Source of the DNA: Apteryx mantelli
Lineage: Eukaryota; Chordata; Aves; Apterygiformes; Apterygidae
Assembly: GCF_036417845.1 (NCBI RefSeq)
Contig: NC_089980.1
Coordinates: 39,926,501 to 39,990,500 of the forward strand
Reading direction: 5' to 3'
Length of the DNA: 64,000 nucleotides
Position numbers and translations under genes: made by a program. Positions 1 through 14,600 of this stretch are shown here, piece after piece. Position 1 is the stretch's first letter. Each line of letters opens with the position of its first letter. The notes beneath the pieces are model-generated. The model searched no databases. It had not been told where the DNA came from and worked only from the letters and a program-made list of their open reading frames with translations.

Positions 1-3000
1 TAAATCATTGGATTTTAAGTCCAAAAGGACTATAATGATCCTCTAGTCTGACTTCTTCCAAAGGACCAACCAAATGAAGTAAACCAGGAATTTCTGCTTA
101 AAGCCATAGCTCTCCTTTGAAATGTAGTCACACTTTCAGGAAGGCATCCTCTCTTGATGTAGAGACTATGAACAATAGGGAATTCAGCATACCCAATATC
201 TAATTATCCTTTACTGTTAAAAGCATGCAGCTATAACCTGAACTTCAGCAAAACTTCCTGGTACTCAGGACAGGCTAGCACCATCACTTCTATTTTTTTG
301 GAGTTTTATCACCAGTCTTCCCCCTACACTCAGGCAAGCTCCTTTTCTTAACCCATGGGCTAACTTTGTTCTGATCAGCAACCATGGCACTGAATGAAGG
401 CACAGAATCTAGGAGTCCTGGATGGCCTGTGACTCCTGTGACTCTGGGGGAGCAGAAAGAGTATGAATAGCAATGCCTGGCATTCAAGCTACATTTCTAG
501 TAACCATTGCCTTCCACTCCTGTGGGCCTAGAAGACCCAGAGTCTGTAGAGGAGCAAGCAGGAAGGAAGAATCCAGACATGTTAATCCACAACCTTTTGT
601 ATCAGCACAGAAAACAGTCATGCTCTAGCTTTTACCAGGGACGAGAGCAGGATCAGTACATTGATGCGAGTCTGAGGGATGGATAAATGCCACACCTAAA
701 TATGAATCCAGGGTTTTAAATGATTTAACTAAAGATAAGGCATCACACTGCTGTAGTTAAACTAGTGCAGCAGTGTGTGTATGTGAACACTCTGTCCTAG
801 TCTGGGGCAAGCTTCACCAAGAAAGCAAGGTTTAAACGGGCACACAGTTGAACTGGTGAAACAATATCCTTCTAATGGAACTGATACATTTCCTCTGGGT
901 AATGAAATGGTTTTGAGACCCCACTTCCTTGTTTATGTAATCAGTTACAACTCTGTGAAAAAAGTACCCTACCAAATCATCAGATCATCAGAGGTGATAG
1001 TTCTTATCAGACCAAAACTTCCAAAGGTGACTCTGCACAGCCAAGGCTAACCTGTCTAATGCTTTAGTGCTTTTCTGATATATTTATTTTTAAAGCAATC
1101 CAGGAAATGGCAGGGACTGTAAGTCAGTATAACTGATCTCCACAAGCCTCTGAGTATGGGAGTAATTTCTCAACTGACATGTTTCTTAGCTAAGCAAATT
1201 TGTCTGAGTAAATAATCTTATCAAATGATACAGGGCCAAATCCTGGTCCAGCCTGTATTCTGTACGTAAGACTGCAGCAGTTCTATGGCACTATATCTGT
1301 GGATCCCAGTGAAACAGAAATCCCATCCAAGACTACCACCATCTAGCTAAGAGCACAGCAATACTGGAGTGACTCTGGGAGGCCACAGTACCTAGTGTCC
1401 AGCCTATCAGAACAGTTGACTCCTACCAAGTTCAGCCAGCTACCGCCCCCAAGAGGTGGCAGCCTGAAAGGGACAGAGATACTCCTCATGGAGCATTCAG
1501 AGTGCACAGTATTCACTGATTCACCCTCTGAAACACAGTAGGGATCCTGCTCCAGTTGTGGCACAATCATACAGTGTGCAGGCTCTGAAACTGCTCTGGG
1601 GTCCACTGTTACGAGAGGCATCAAGCTACGGACAGCAGAAGGCAGGAGGGACTTTCTGGGGGTGAAAATGGATTAAAGGTCTATTTCATTCCCTGTGCCA
1701 GAGCCCCTGCCAAACTTACTATGCCAGAAAGGTCTATTTCCTGTTCTTTACTCCTTAAGGATCTTCCATCTGTGGCACAAGCTGCACAAAAGAGTACAAG
1801 CTCCACAGAGAGCTGTAAGTAAGCGGAGGTCACGTTTAAGCAGTCTCCTTCCTGAGTAGCCCCAATGGCCTGTTCACAATGTGAGCGCACATTCTTGCCT
1901 CACTGTCTCTCTTTATCCTCAGAAACAGGTGGTCCGGGTCCAACCCACTTGTGGGTTTTGAGGTAAACAAGGGCTACAGTGCCACTCACAGACACATGGC
2001 AGGAGCTAGGATCTGTCACAGTCCATTTGGTTGTCAATACATTTTGATATCTAACGGAAACATTATCCCCTGCTTCATAAGAATGAGCTCATTTGCTCTT
2101 TATATGAAGGACAACTATTGCTGTCTGCTTTAGTTATCCTGCAACACAGGAAATTTGCAGTCTCTCACTGAAATTATAGCAAGTCCCATATTGGCTGTGT
2201 ATATGTTATGTGAGAGTTACTATTCTGGGCTGTGCTAAATTTAAAAGAGAAATCTATCAGGGACTCCTACCAGTAATTTGGGCATTGACATGTTCAGGAG
2301 GATCTCCTGTTTTGATTATGCAGATTGTGAGTAAGAAAGTAGAGTTTAGCAGCTTAATTTAATTCCCAGTTCAAGTCAAAAGAGAAAATTGTAAAGCCTT
2401 AGACAAATTGCCAATGATACTGTCATTTAATCTACTCCTAGAATAAAATTTAATCTATTGCAACATGTAATACTCATAAGGGGCCATATCCTGAGGCTCT
2501 TCTCCAATAAATTAAGTTCCCTTCCTAGGGAACTTCCCAGCTGGGGAGGTCTGGTGCATAAATCTTATAAAACCATGGGCGGTCTACACTCGAGCCAGGT
2601 GGGCTTATTGGAGACTTGTAAAAATGAGCTTTCTCCACTCCTGAATGTGCAGGGCTTAGGTGATGCTCACACGAGGCCTTGCACTACCTCACCTCATAAA
2701 AGCGATTTTTTACCTTTGTCATATGAATGCCACAGAATATGAATTAGGTTCAAAGTGTTTGATGTTTTCACCCTAACAGCTTTTAAATGAAATAACTGCA
2801 ATATCTTGATAACTATTTAATTAATTAGTACTAAGAAAATGAAGAAAAATATGAGCTAAACACTAGCAGCTAGATTTCCAAATGTATACAGGCACCTAAA
2901 GGTGCAGCAGATACCTGTAGAAGCCTAGAGGTTTTGATTTATGTTCACAACACTGTGAACAGAGAAGGCTCCTCCAAAAACTTCTCGTCCAATGATATGC

Positions 3001-3600
3001 GACAGTTGTTTATCAAAAGGCCTAATAACACTTTTTATAAAGCTTTAGTGAGAAGGTGGATAAAGGGAGACTCCCTAAGGAAAAATGATGTGGCAAACAG
3101 ATAAATTCCTGAAATCATGACTGCTCCCATTCTGCTATCTATTCCTATTCCTGACCAATCTCAGTCATATGTAGTTCCGAAGGGTATACAAGCCCTGAAA
3201 AGGTGCAAGAGTTTTCTCTTCAGTGGTTACCTGATCTGCTCTGTGCTTCTGATTTTTGCTGGTGCTGCCTGGCAGGAAAGAGAAACCAGTTCCAAAACTG
3301 GGGCACATCAAGCTTCTTGCCCAGTCTCAGAGTGACACTGCCACCGCCACCATTTTAGGAAAGAAGGAGCTGGTCAACAGATTGCTTTCCCCAAACACTC
3401 ACTTGCAATTCAGTATTAATAAGAGAACGCATTATCACAAGCCTGGCTGAAGATGAAAAGAGGTGCCTGGGGATTTTAGTTCTTAGTGAAATGCAAGAAA
3501 CTATATTTTCAGACTCAAAAGGAGTTAGGTGTAGGCTCACCCTGAACAGGAATGATGTGTATTTATCATCACAGTATTTTATCTGCTTTGAAGCTGGTGT
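1..3600. other. Intergenic DNA, no gene recognised
   Basis: The sequence is AT-rich and has no open frame longer than about 95 codons. None of its frames resembles a known protein or is bounded by convincing splice sites. Short stretches near 1229-1260 and 2880-2935 read like eroded copies of old repeats common in reptile and bird genomes, but they are too worn to name. I see no RNA gene. Confidence 0.6.
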
Positions 3601-3639
3601 GTTGCAGCTGGAGAGGCCGTCCTTCGCTGCTACTTCTGA

Positions 3640-4130
3640 TTTTCACAGAGAAGGTAGGTTTGGACACGCTGGGGAGGTGCCGGGCTCGGGGAGGAACCTG
3701 AGGCCCCACACCGGTGTGGCTCCTGCCCGCACCAAGCGCATGGAAATGTGGCAGCAGTGCCGCCAAAGCTGTTGGCCTAACCCCCTTGCTCGCTACTTTG
3801 AGAAGCAGACAGCCCTACAATACTTTGAAATGCTTTTATTTATCGCCATAACAGGACGGGCGGCGGCTGTAGCCGCCAACTTGGTCCCCACCGACCGCGG
3901 CGCTCCCGCCCGCTGCCAGCCCGCGCCTCGGCGCCACAAGATGGCGGTGGACCTGACATGGCGGCAAGGCGGAGGCCTGGCCCATCAGCGAGCGCCAAGG
4001 CGCCCTGTGGTGCTGTTCAACATGCCCCTTTTTCCATAGGCAGGCATCCCCTCTGCCTCAGAAAGGCTTCCTGACTGCCTGAAAGAGTCCCAGAGCCGTG
4101 GCCGTGATGGCACCGGCACAGAGTGATGGG
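3640..4130. promoter_or_regulatory. Orphan CpG-rich, promoter-like patch with YY1-type motif
   Basis: GC and CpG density rise sharply here against an AT-rich surround, with the densest part at about 3850-4010. An AAGATGGCGGT match to the YY1 consensus lies at 3938-3948, followed by a related ATGGCGGC at 3958-3965. YY1 sites of this type usually sit just downstream of transcription starts of CpG-island promoters and point in the direction of transcription, which would be + here. A good splice donor (AAG followed by GTAGGT) lies at 3651-3659, but before the GC peak. No recognisable protein-coding exon is attached. It could be the promoter of a non-coding RNA, an enhancer-type CpG island for a neighbouring gene, or the first exon of a gene whose other exons I do not recognise. 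Confidence 0.5.
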
Positions 4131-5585
4131 CTACAAACCTCTCACCAAGGAGTCGCGGGGGCAAGAGCCCCCAGTAACCGCAGTGCAGCCCAGGGACCAT
4201 GGGCTTGTCACGATAAAGCACCGGATTTCCCTCGCAGAAAAAGACTTGCCATCCCAGTGGGGGAAAATAGGCTTGGCAGGATCTGAAGCCTGGCGGGAGC
4301 CTTCAGAGGCCAGCATGAAACAGGACACTGCCGCAGCCCCCTTCACCTGACCGCAGCCTGCTGTCTCCTGCTCACCCTGCTCCTGGTGTGTCTCCGGTAG
4401 TGCCTCTCCATCAGATGCCGCACACAGAGAGAGGCAAGGCACCAGCTGGTTTTCTGAGAAAGCAGGAAAAAGAAAAAATAATCAAAACCAAAATAATCGG
4501 CTGACTTCCTCCAGCTTTGCAGTGCCTGAACCTAAGGAGATGGTCTCAAGCCCAGGGAACGGCGAAGCCATGCTGCTGAGGAGGGATCGCACCTTTGGGG
4601 GGTGCAGACGCAATCATCTGAGCACACAAAAAAGGAGCAGAAGACCCTCGCTTATGGTCCAGCAATAATACACAAGACAGGTCTTTTTATCCCTACATTT
4701 TCAAGTGCACTTGAGAAACAGGTAAAATTCAGATGAAGGTACAGCGTCTTCAACAAAGCAATGTAACGGTCAGCCACAAAGCAGGGCACAAGGCACCAGG
4801 CCACTAAGCTGCTGGTTCTCCGGGAATACTAACACCTGAGTAGGGATGATTAAAATAAAGGTTGCCAGGTCTAGTCAGAGCTTTTCAGGCTAAAGCTTTG
4901 TTGGAGTTGAACACAAAACTTGTCTGAAACCCTCTTTATCAAAAACAGAGAAACCCCATCCCATTCTGATATGCTGTCAATGTTAACAAGACTAACTAAG
5001 GTTTTATTGCTCTAAAGCATTACCACTACAATCAGTAGATTAGAATAACTGTGACACATTTCAATCCGAAGAGTAGATAAGCAACGTAAAGCAATAGAAA
5101 GAAGAGGTAGAGTAGAATAATTGTACGGAAAAACCTCATCTTTTCACTTTTTAACAATACTGGAGCTGTACTGAGAAGCTTCAGGTCTGTATTCTAAGAA
5201 TAGCTTCAAATTGGAGGTGTATTTGTGAGAAAACTCTAAAAGATACAAAAATCTCTGCACTACTACAGCCTTTTTCACTAGGAGATCTCAGCAAGTAATT
5301 GCTACTGTCATTTCCTACATCGTGTAATTTGCCTGGTGTCACCAAGGGGTCAGTGCCAAAACTGGGATTTTAATATAGAACTTTTAACTCTCAGCCAGCC
5401 CCAGCTTTGGTCCCTGTGTAACAATGGTATGACAGAAAATTATCTCCGTGGGGCTGATTGCACCTTTGGAAATTTCCAGTGCGGGTTCCCCTTTGTGCTG
5501 AAGTGGTGTTCAGCTGCTCAGAAAGCATCATCACATCGCTTCTTCCCACAACCCTCCTGGGACCTGCGTGATCCAAAATCTATGC

Positions 5586-5608
5586 AAAAAAAAAAAAAAA
5601 AAAAAAAA
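5586..5608 (+). repeat. A23 homopolymer
   Basis: An uninterrupted run of 23 A. It could be the tail of a retroposed copy, but I found no flanking target-site duplication and no recognisable upstream transcript. Confidence 0.95.
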
Positions 5609-8600
5609 GGACAGGCACACTCAGTCCTCCTGGAAAATCTCCAGAAAATTAAATACCAGCCCAAGCTGTTCTGTCCTTCTGGGAAGTTCTTAGGCTCTGG
5701 AGCTCCTGTGAAAGAGGCAGAGGCTCTGACACCTCCAAGGAAACCACCCTGCCAGGGCATCCAGAGTTACTGCTGGGGCAGCGGCAGAGACAACCTCCTC
5801 GTTGCTGCAGTGTGCCCCCACAGGCTCCTGGATGACTCCTGAGCTTGCAGCAGCCCCATGCTCTCTCTGGTAATGCTATGAACAGATCATAAAGGCATTT
5901 CTTCCCTTGACAGCCCCCTCTGGATTGGGAAGGGATGATCTAAGCCGATGTGATTTGGGAGTCAATATTTTTACCCTGACAATCAGCAATTGTAGCATGC
6001 TTCCCAAGTGAAAACAGAGTTTTGCTTAACCACTGCTGTTGAGAAGTTGCTTAGTGGTCTGACCTTTCCATACAAAGTATATCTGTGCTGTCCAAATTCA
6101 GGCTTCTCCTTTAAGTAACTTACAAACTAGCCTTGTGCAAATGCCTTCTGCTTATTTAAGTGCCAGCTCGGCCCTCACCACTGGGGGAGGAGGGGAGAAA
6201 GCCGAAATATGAGGTCATGCTCTAGTCACATGACTGCTGCAGCATCTGTCAAGTGTGATACAATTACTAAGCCCTAACTGTGCATTTATGACATTCAAAC
6301 CTGCTCAGCAAAGCCTCCCCTCCTTCGGTGTGTTAGCTGTTTTTGTACTTAGGGATCATCTTAAAAGTTGTCTAAGCAAACCAGTACTATGAATCATTAA
6401 GCATACATTTTGGCAGGTCGTTTATTATACTGAATATTGCAGTATACCATGAAAATCACATTCTGAGACTTCAGTTAATTAAATCCTTTCCCTGTAAAAA
6501 GCTCCAGGGCAGTCTCTAGGGTGGGATTGTTTGGAGTGGGAAATTTAACCTTTACGTTTCAGCAGAACTCCGAGCCTGCTGGTCTTAGCAGAAGTGAACA
6601 CAGTTTCCTTCCTGGAGAAGCTGGGGTTTGAGACTTGAATTACGAGCTATTTGAATGCATGATTCTCACCTCAGCTGCAACATGGCTGCACAGGATGTGC
6701 AATCACTGGAAAAAAATTACTTGTAGTATTTTTTATTCGATGACTATCTTATGACTACAAAAGAATAGCCAGATCTGTTGCAGATTATGTCAGCAAGGGC
6801 AGCAGTATACCAGTGTTTTCTGTTGTTCTGTAGCCTGCTTTCTGCATCAGAAATAATTCCAAGCACAATAATTCCAAATAATTCCAAGCACAAATGATGG
6901 ACAGATTTCCATTCTTTGTGAGTTTTCATTTAACACTCACATGTTTATAGAAAGTAAAGGAGGTTTTTTTTGTTTTGTTTTGTTTTTTGTGAGCCATAGC
7001 AGAGAAGAATGAGTACTGGCTGTTTAGCAGGTAAAACCTGAATTATTAGAATTATAAATGTATTTTATTGCTCAGGGTCCAGCAATATCCTATTGGATGC
7101 AAGTGGTAAATTCACCAGAACTGTACAAATCCTTATAGATGAGCACCTGTATTGCATCTATCACCATACACAACCTATTAGCCAAATGCAGAATGTCAGG
7201 CAAAATGCAAGAATATTCATTCTATGCTAAAGTCCAGCTAGCTTGATATCATATCATCAACAGGGGCCAACAGTGGGTTCTTAGGGAAAGGTTCTCTCTA
7301 TAGAGTGATTCTTGTCCTAGAACATTATGGCAGCTTTTAGCAAATAACATTTAGCAGTATCCTGGTCAGAGGTTGCATTTGGATCATCATATTTGATAGT
7401 CAAGGATGGAATCACCATCCACAAGTCTTTCTAACCTTTTTTAAAGCCCATTAATCCATTTTTGCTGCAACAGCAGCTCATTGCTATGAGTTCCACAATG
7501 GCAGTATGCATGGTGTGAAAGCAATTATTTTCTGCTTGTTTTAAACCTGCTGCCTGATAATTTCCTTACATTTCAGTTCACATGTATCTCATCTGTTAAG
7601 CACAATGAAACTGTTACTAACATCTGATGAGTTTTAAACTGGTGGAGATACGTGACTCCCCACTCACAGGAAATGGTGTGTGTTCCCACCTATTTTTGGA
7701 CTGTGCCCTTAGTTTTCCTAGCTTTCTCGTATTTCCTTTTTCCATTATCACTTCACTTCACATTATCACTTCAACTACCAAAAAAGTCCTACAAGATCGC
7801 CTACTTTGGCTGGTGGATTGATGCCACCTTATCAGCAAACTCTTTAGCTATACTCTGCTGGGTTCACTGAGGGAGGGAACAGCTAAGAACTGGAAGGAGA
7901 AGGGTTAAGTATAGCAGAGTGTCAAGCTGAGGAAAGCTGTACATATTTCCATGCTGCAGAGAAGTATATTGGATTCAAATGGGCTCTACTTCAAACCTGC
8001 ATAATCTCTGTCTTTCAGGACTGCACAAATTCTCAGCAGTTGCTGATGCTGTAAGCTCAATACCTATATGAAGTAGAAATAGATTATGAAAGTACCATCA
8101 GGTATGTTAAAGAGTGGTAGGCTAGACAAGAAAGGGTGTGAAGAAGGATGTTCTTTAACCTTGGGCCACACTGGATCCTAATTAAATTAAGTGGCAGAGA
8201 AATTAGTTCTGTATATACAAACTTGGGATCTCTACAAATGAGAGAGAGAAAACGACTGTGTTTAGAGGAAGAAGAGGATCTAAAGGATAATCTCAGGACT
8301 TTCAGTTTCCTACTGTATTCTTTTCTTAATTTTTTCTTAATTTATAAAAAGTTCTCACAGATTTTTAAAATGCACTGCATTCAGCTCATGCTTTTTATCA
8401 TTCTGCAGCACATCATCAAATGCACACCTCTCCTCAGCAAGCTGTTCTCCTGTCCTTCTAGATCTCTCCAAAGGCTATGGAAAAGAACAAGCCCTGCAGC
8501 GAGTATGCTCTGTCCTGCAGTACCACCTTACTCCTGTTCCTTCCCTTGGTTAAGCTTCTTTAGCTGAGTCTTCCAAAAGCAAGAAGACTGTGCAAATCTT

Positions 8601-11600
8601 CAGTGTGCCTCAGCACAGTTGGGTCCAATGCCTCTAGGCAGCATTGAAATAAAATGGCATAAGTTAGTGGATACTGATGGATGGATTAAACACTTCCCCA
8701 GTGATTTAAGATGTTTTCTTTTCACCTTAGTTTTCTAGATTTGTTTAAAATAATAGAGGGGGAGAAGTAAGGCGTATGTTCTACAACAACTGATTGATAC
8801 ATCTGCCTCACCTTGAATCAGTCCAGATATGCACAAAGTTTCATTTATATGTATACCTGGGAAGTCACAACTCAGTGTACTATTTAAGCTGATAGAAAAT
8901 GTTATACATGACTTCTTATTGTTTTGCAGTGCTCTTAGCATCTGTCAGTTGTATAGCAAATTAGCTCAGAGATAACTGATACCCTGTTTGTACTAGTAAC
9001 AATGTCTAGTAACTGCAGGAATGTTTAGATATGGTTGCTGCTAGCAGACATCTGGTAATGCTTTTTTGGTCACTGTAGAAAGGACTTTTGCCTTTCAGCT
9101 AAGCCAATGTGTCTGTAGCTTTAGGGCAAGTTTGAACTGTCACTGAAATCAGGGAGAGGAAAGTAAAGAAGCTACTGATTTGATGGGAAAAAGGACCAGG
9201 ATCTTTGCTGGCAGTATTTGGGCTCTCTGTGACGCTGGTACTGGGAATGTGGGAGGTGAGCTGTATTGTGTAGCTACCCCATGAGACCAGTCACGTGCCC
9301 CCAAAGGGGAGAAGAAATCTGGTAAAGGAGGAATGGAGTATCTCTAAGGCTCTTCTAGCTGTTGATGGGAAAGGGTGAACCAAAGAGAAAAAAAAAATCA
9401 CCAGCAATTACCTTTCAAAACTCTGGGTGCCTTCTGCTCCTGTGAGCCTGTTGGAGAGAAACTAAAGATGCTCAGCTCTCAGCTCCTTCCCATATTCTCT
9501 AGCTCTAATGAAGATGCCTTACCCAGGTGGTAGTAAGCTGAGTGTTAGGGAGGGCTAGAGATCACAATAAATTAATGCACTAAAATGCCATGACTGGAGG
9601 ATGTGTTGGCTGGTAATGGTTCAGGATGGAAATTGCAGGCACTGGGAAATTTGTGACCCCTGAATAATTTCTACAGGGCCTGTAAAAAATGGCAGAGGCA
9701 GCTATAATTGATTAAGATAATATTTAAGGGAGAAGTTTCTGTGAATGCTGGCAAGGGAGAAGTTGAACAGGCCTTGAATACAATTTGGCAGCAAAAACCT
9801 TAGGACTAATACAGCTCTGGTACAAGTATCAATAATGGCAAGAAGGAGAACATCCTTTACACAGTCAAATTTGAATCAGATAAATCTTCATCCAATGCTT
9901 TAGTGTTTTAATTAGAGTGTGTGGTATGAATGCGGTATTTGCAATCCTCAATGGGCAGAAAGTATATCACATCCCTTGGCAGAAAATGGAATTGCATGTC
10001 TGCAAAAAACAGGGAGGGTCTCATATTCACTCCTACGCATCCTATTTATGGCACATACAATGTAGCATGCAGACTCAAGTCACCTCCTCAATATCTAATG
10101 AATTAAGAAATGGAGTCAAGCCCACCTTCTTCTCACTTTGGGCCATAAATGTGCAATTCAGGCTGCAGGCTGCAAGTTCTGTTTGCACTATCTGTAACAG
10201 TTTAGTGTGTGCCCTGCTGTCCCCTGGTCTTCTCTTGGTTGCTTCTGGCTTTTTTGTTGCATTCTGCATCCCTGTGAAGCATCTACATTCATTCATATCG
10301 AAATCCCCTCGAAGAAGGCAATGTCTTACTATAGACCATCGTACAATAGAGCCTCCAACTGTGGCAAGTTCTCAAGGAACTGTTGTGTTACTATGAATGC
10401 ATTTGTTTGTATATGTCTTCTTTTGCATTTGATAAATAAGCTGTGCAATGAGAGAGATTTCCAGATGCAAGAAATTCTCTGAGAGCTTCCTTAATAGAAA
10501 AAGCATCTGATACTTGAAAGAGCATAGTAACAAGTTGGCACTGCATCTGAGCCTTTTATAACAGTTTAATTCACACCCTGTCTCCAAATGTAAATTAATC
10601 CAGATTGGGAGATGTTGGAAATCTGAAGCAATGTATGTGATTTGGTACTAGTCTAGGGTGGGGCAGGAAGAATAAAAAGAAACATGCAGCTCAAAATCTT
10701 GCATGAGATTAAGCCATTTTTTCCCAAGCCTTCTAGTCTAGCGACTAGCAGTGTTGCTAACCCCAAACATTCAGTAACTGTGAGTCAGACCCCAAAATTC
10801 CATCATCAGACCTGCTGAAAAATCTCGATTCCTTTTATTTGTGTTTTCTAGTGTTTGAAACTTTACGGTTCACATTTCTATCTTTTCTTCATAATCAGAA
10901 GGGCAAAAATTAAAATGAAACCAAAGTAAGGTGAGACTCTCATGAAATTATGACCACAGAGCAAGGATTTTTAGGAAAAATAAACCTCATTAGGTTCTTA
11001 ATAAAAGCAATATGGTAGAAAAACCTGGTTCTTACTGAAAAGAGCTTGCAATCTGTGTATAGAAGAAAACACACACCTACAGACTGTGTCAGGTCTGGGA
11101 ATGCTGTGTTCAGTTTTCACTGATATTCTCTAATGTGGCTGCAATTTTTTGAAAAGAATTCCCCTGTAATGATGGCTCTTAAAAAAATGGCAACTTTCCA
11201 TTAAAATGTTCCTAGGCATACCCTAGCAGAGCCAAAGGCTGGCATCCCGCAGTTAGTCATACAGGTGGCAGGGCACTTTCATAAAAGCTGTCATTAGCAT
11301 AAGCTCTGCTCCTCCAGTTCTGCTGTTGCTTTTTGCACTTAACTCTTTTCCTTTCTCTTTTGGAAGTATGGCTGGATCAGGCTCCTAACCTGGGAGTCAG
11401 CTGGGGAATCTGTACATACTTGTATAGCTGATGCAAATGAGCTTGAAGGCATTTTGCTCCTACAGATTACCACTTAAGACAGGCACAGTGTAGTAAACAG
11501 TACTGATTCACTGTGGCTACAAAAGAAGTAAATTAATAATGATAACTAAACGCTGCAGTCCTTGTAGTAATGCAGCACCACTGCATGTAAACACACAAAA

Positions 11601-14600
11601 CTGACTTTCACATAACTACGTGACATAGTCTAAGTTGTCCATCATTTTGGAGTACTCTGGAAGGTCATTCAGAATTGTATAATGTTACCATCTTAAGGGG
11701 AAGGTGCCTGTTTTCTTTGGTGTCATTGCTGTATGGACTGTTATTTCTGCAAATACTTGTGTTCCTAATTCCTGTCTAGTTCTCTGGGTTTCTTGTGGTC
11801 AAGAAGATACTAAAGATCCACATACAGGAAGCAGCAACTTCTTTATCTTTTCCAACCCAGGGACAACACATATAGTGCAGTTCCCCTGTCTGAAAACATT
11901 ACGCAGAATTTTCTACTGGCTTTTATGACTGCATGAAGCAGGATGACCAGTAAAGGAACTAGAATTAGAACCAACAGACAAATCCAAAACAACTAGTCAG
12001 CCTTGAAATTCAAGAGATTCACAACCATCACTCCTAGCATTTTTGCAATCATTCTAGAGAATGTATGGTCATATTTATTTTTGGGAGAGGAATGGAGCAC
12101 TAGTTGGAACATGTGAGAAGACTTCCACTTTCAATTTTAGAATTTGTGAATTCAAAAACAAGTCCATTTGATTCAGGAGAAAACAGCTCTCTCAAAACAT
12201 ATTTTGCTTGGTTCCGATCACAATCACTGGTTGCTGCAGAAATTTTCCTCAGGGGGAGCGTGGGAGTTGTCTGTGCCTGAAATCCTTTTGTCTCTCTCTT
12301 ACACTGCTCAACAGCACAAAGGCCATGTAAAATTTCTTTCTAAAGTGAGATCTGCTTTGTTTGGATTCCTCTACAGACCAAATACAGACATCACAAAAGC
12401 TGATGCAATTGGGCTGATTCATGCCACCTCTGATTTTTTTTCCAAGGTCTATTACCATAAGGAAAAGTCTACCTCAGTTTTATCTCCTTGAGCTCCTGTT
12501 ATTGCCCAGTGTTGACTATCATTTTCTTATGATGGTTTCATGGGTGTAAGAAGCAGTGAATTTGGTAGCAGTGCACTTTTGCATATTCATCTGCAAATGA
12601 AACAACTGAATTCATGAATTTATGAACTGCTGAGGTATTTTAGCATTCATAACTTGGCATGATAATATCAGTTTTCCAATGGAAACTGTTTTTTCCTGTT
12701 ATTCTTTAAAAATTTTGTTTTAAATGCTTGAACTGATCTTTAAAACTTCTTTTCTTTGCCTACATCACCACAGCATTTTCCAGGCATGCTGGGAGGAAGT
12801 TTATCAGGTTATGAAAGTGGAAGGTTAAGAGGGTTACAACCACCATTAAGAGACCAGCTATGGTCTATAGTTTACCTCACAAGATGGGACAGGGTGAGAG
12901 GTGTGCACCCCCTGTTTTCACAGGCACCACTGATCCTTCACCCCTATTATCCTGTCAACATTACCAAGAGGCCACAGCATTTCTATCCTATTTTGGAGAT
13001 GTAGGACTGAAAAATTAAGTGATAAGTTCGTGCCTCGGTTTTGACAGACCTTGAACTAAAGGGTTAGATTATCTGTAGTCCTAGATCAAACCTTCAGCTT
13101 CACTCTGTCTTTCATCCACACACAGTTGGGATCATAGTTTTAAAAAATGGTCATGTACCACTCAAAGAGCCCACTTAGGTACTTCTGAAAATCCAGCTGT
13201 AAAACGTGACAGTGAGATCTTCTGAGTATTTTGGGAGAACTATCCTTTTTCTAAGGACATAAATAAAAGCTGAGCTCTGTTGTAAAGTGCTGCTGGGTTT
13301 GAGGCTTCAGACAGTTATACATGCATTTTCAAAAGCTAGTTACTGTCTCTCTATATATCTGCTAAAGAAGTCTGCTTTTCCTTGGCTCAGTGTTTTCTGT
13401 CATTTAAAACAGAATCTGTAAGAGCTCTAAAGATAATAGCAAAATGGTGGTGAACCCCACCCTGTTTAAAAGAACCAGCCTGCAGGAAAATGTGAAAAAA
13501 CAAACCACTCCCTGTGCCAAAAGACCAACCTACCATCTCCTCATGCATCTGTTTCTTACTAGAAACCTCAGCTCTCAGTAGTTCAAGTTTTCTCTCTCAT
13601 CCTAACCCATGGACCAACACATTGCAAAGATGCTCTCTCAGCACAGTATCCAGGATGCCTCTTTTCAATATTGAGTTCTATACGTTGGGCCACTACTGGG
13701 ACACAGGAACATTTTAGCCTCTGGCACTTGGACAAAGTCAGATAGGGAGAATATTCTGCAGGCTTAATAACATATATGTGACGAAATATTGTTCTCTGGT
13801 GTGTAGCAGGGTGGGTAAAATTTAATTATTATGGTATTGTTTCTAGGAAATTGGGTTAGTGTACATGTGTAAAGGAAGCGTCACTGTTAAATGCAGCATG
13901 CTTCCAAAGAGAAGGTGTGTCTGTGCTATAGTAGTTATCTGCTATGTTCCCTGAAAGATACTCACCGCAGAGATGAATTGTTTGCATGATAGATACATTG
14001 AGACATTTGTATAGAAGTTGGAGTTAATATCGCCTTGTTATGCTCTGTATTTTCTGGTTTCTCTTAGGTTTAAATTTTGCTGAGCTTCACTTTATGGGAG
14101 CAAGTGAGCTTATAACTGAGCAATCTTAATTACATGTTAGGAAGTCTTTTCATCAGAGAAATATATTTAATAGAGACATATTTTTTGTAGACCTTAGAGG
14201 TTCTTTAGGTGGTTGTAATTACTAATGCAACAATGACATACTGAAATGAATTAAAGGGAACCTAGTGATTCTGAGGCATTATTCTGCCCATTGCATGCAC
14301 ATTGTTATATTGGAAAGGGGGTTATTACCACTCACTGAAATATTTGGAAGATGAAGTTACTGACAGTGTGATGAGAGACTCCTCAAACAGTGTGGTTCCA
14401 CACTGATGACAAAAAACACCTAAGAAAAAAATGATGGGTCTCTCCTCTTCTCCCTCCCCTCCATTTCCTATCAGGAAATACATAGCCCTGCTTGAGAAAA
14501 TTTCCAGCTCACTCTTCTCTTCCAGCCCCATTAAGCCACTACCATTTTAGAAGCTATTAAGACTTAAAGAGTTCCTCTTTGCTGTCTGATACTCTCTGGT

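Noticed and set aside
3491..4039. 182-codon + strand frame into the orphan CpG patch
   Set aside because: The first part is AT-rich non-coding sequence and the second owes its openness to GC content. No homology was recognised. Only the short frame from 3941 is kept, as part of a finding.
5336..5842. 168-codon + strand frame
   Set aside because: It reads through a 23-base A tract as poly-lysine and has no family resemblance; the opposite strand is open too.
8148..8567. 139-codon + strand frame with hydrophobic middle
   Set aside because: The hydrophobic run comes from a T-rich stretch; there is no signal peptide layout, homology or splice context.
9917..10396. 159-codon + strand frame
   Set aside because: Cys- and Ser-rich composition without domain or exon signals; overlapping frames are open on the other strand.
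12168..12491. 107-codon + strand frame
   Set aside because: No recognised family and no exon boundaries; length is within chance for this much DNA.
12950..13035. Possible L3/MIR-type fragment (tattttggagatgtaggactgaaaa)
   Set aside because: Similarity is limited to one low-information stretch.
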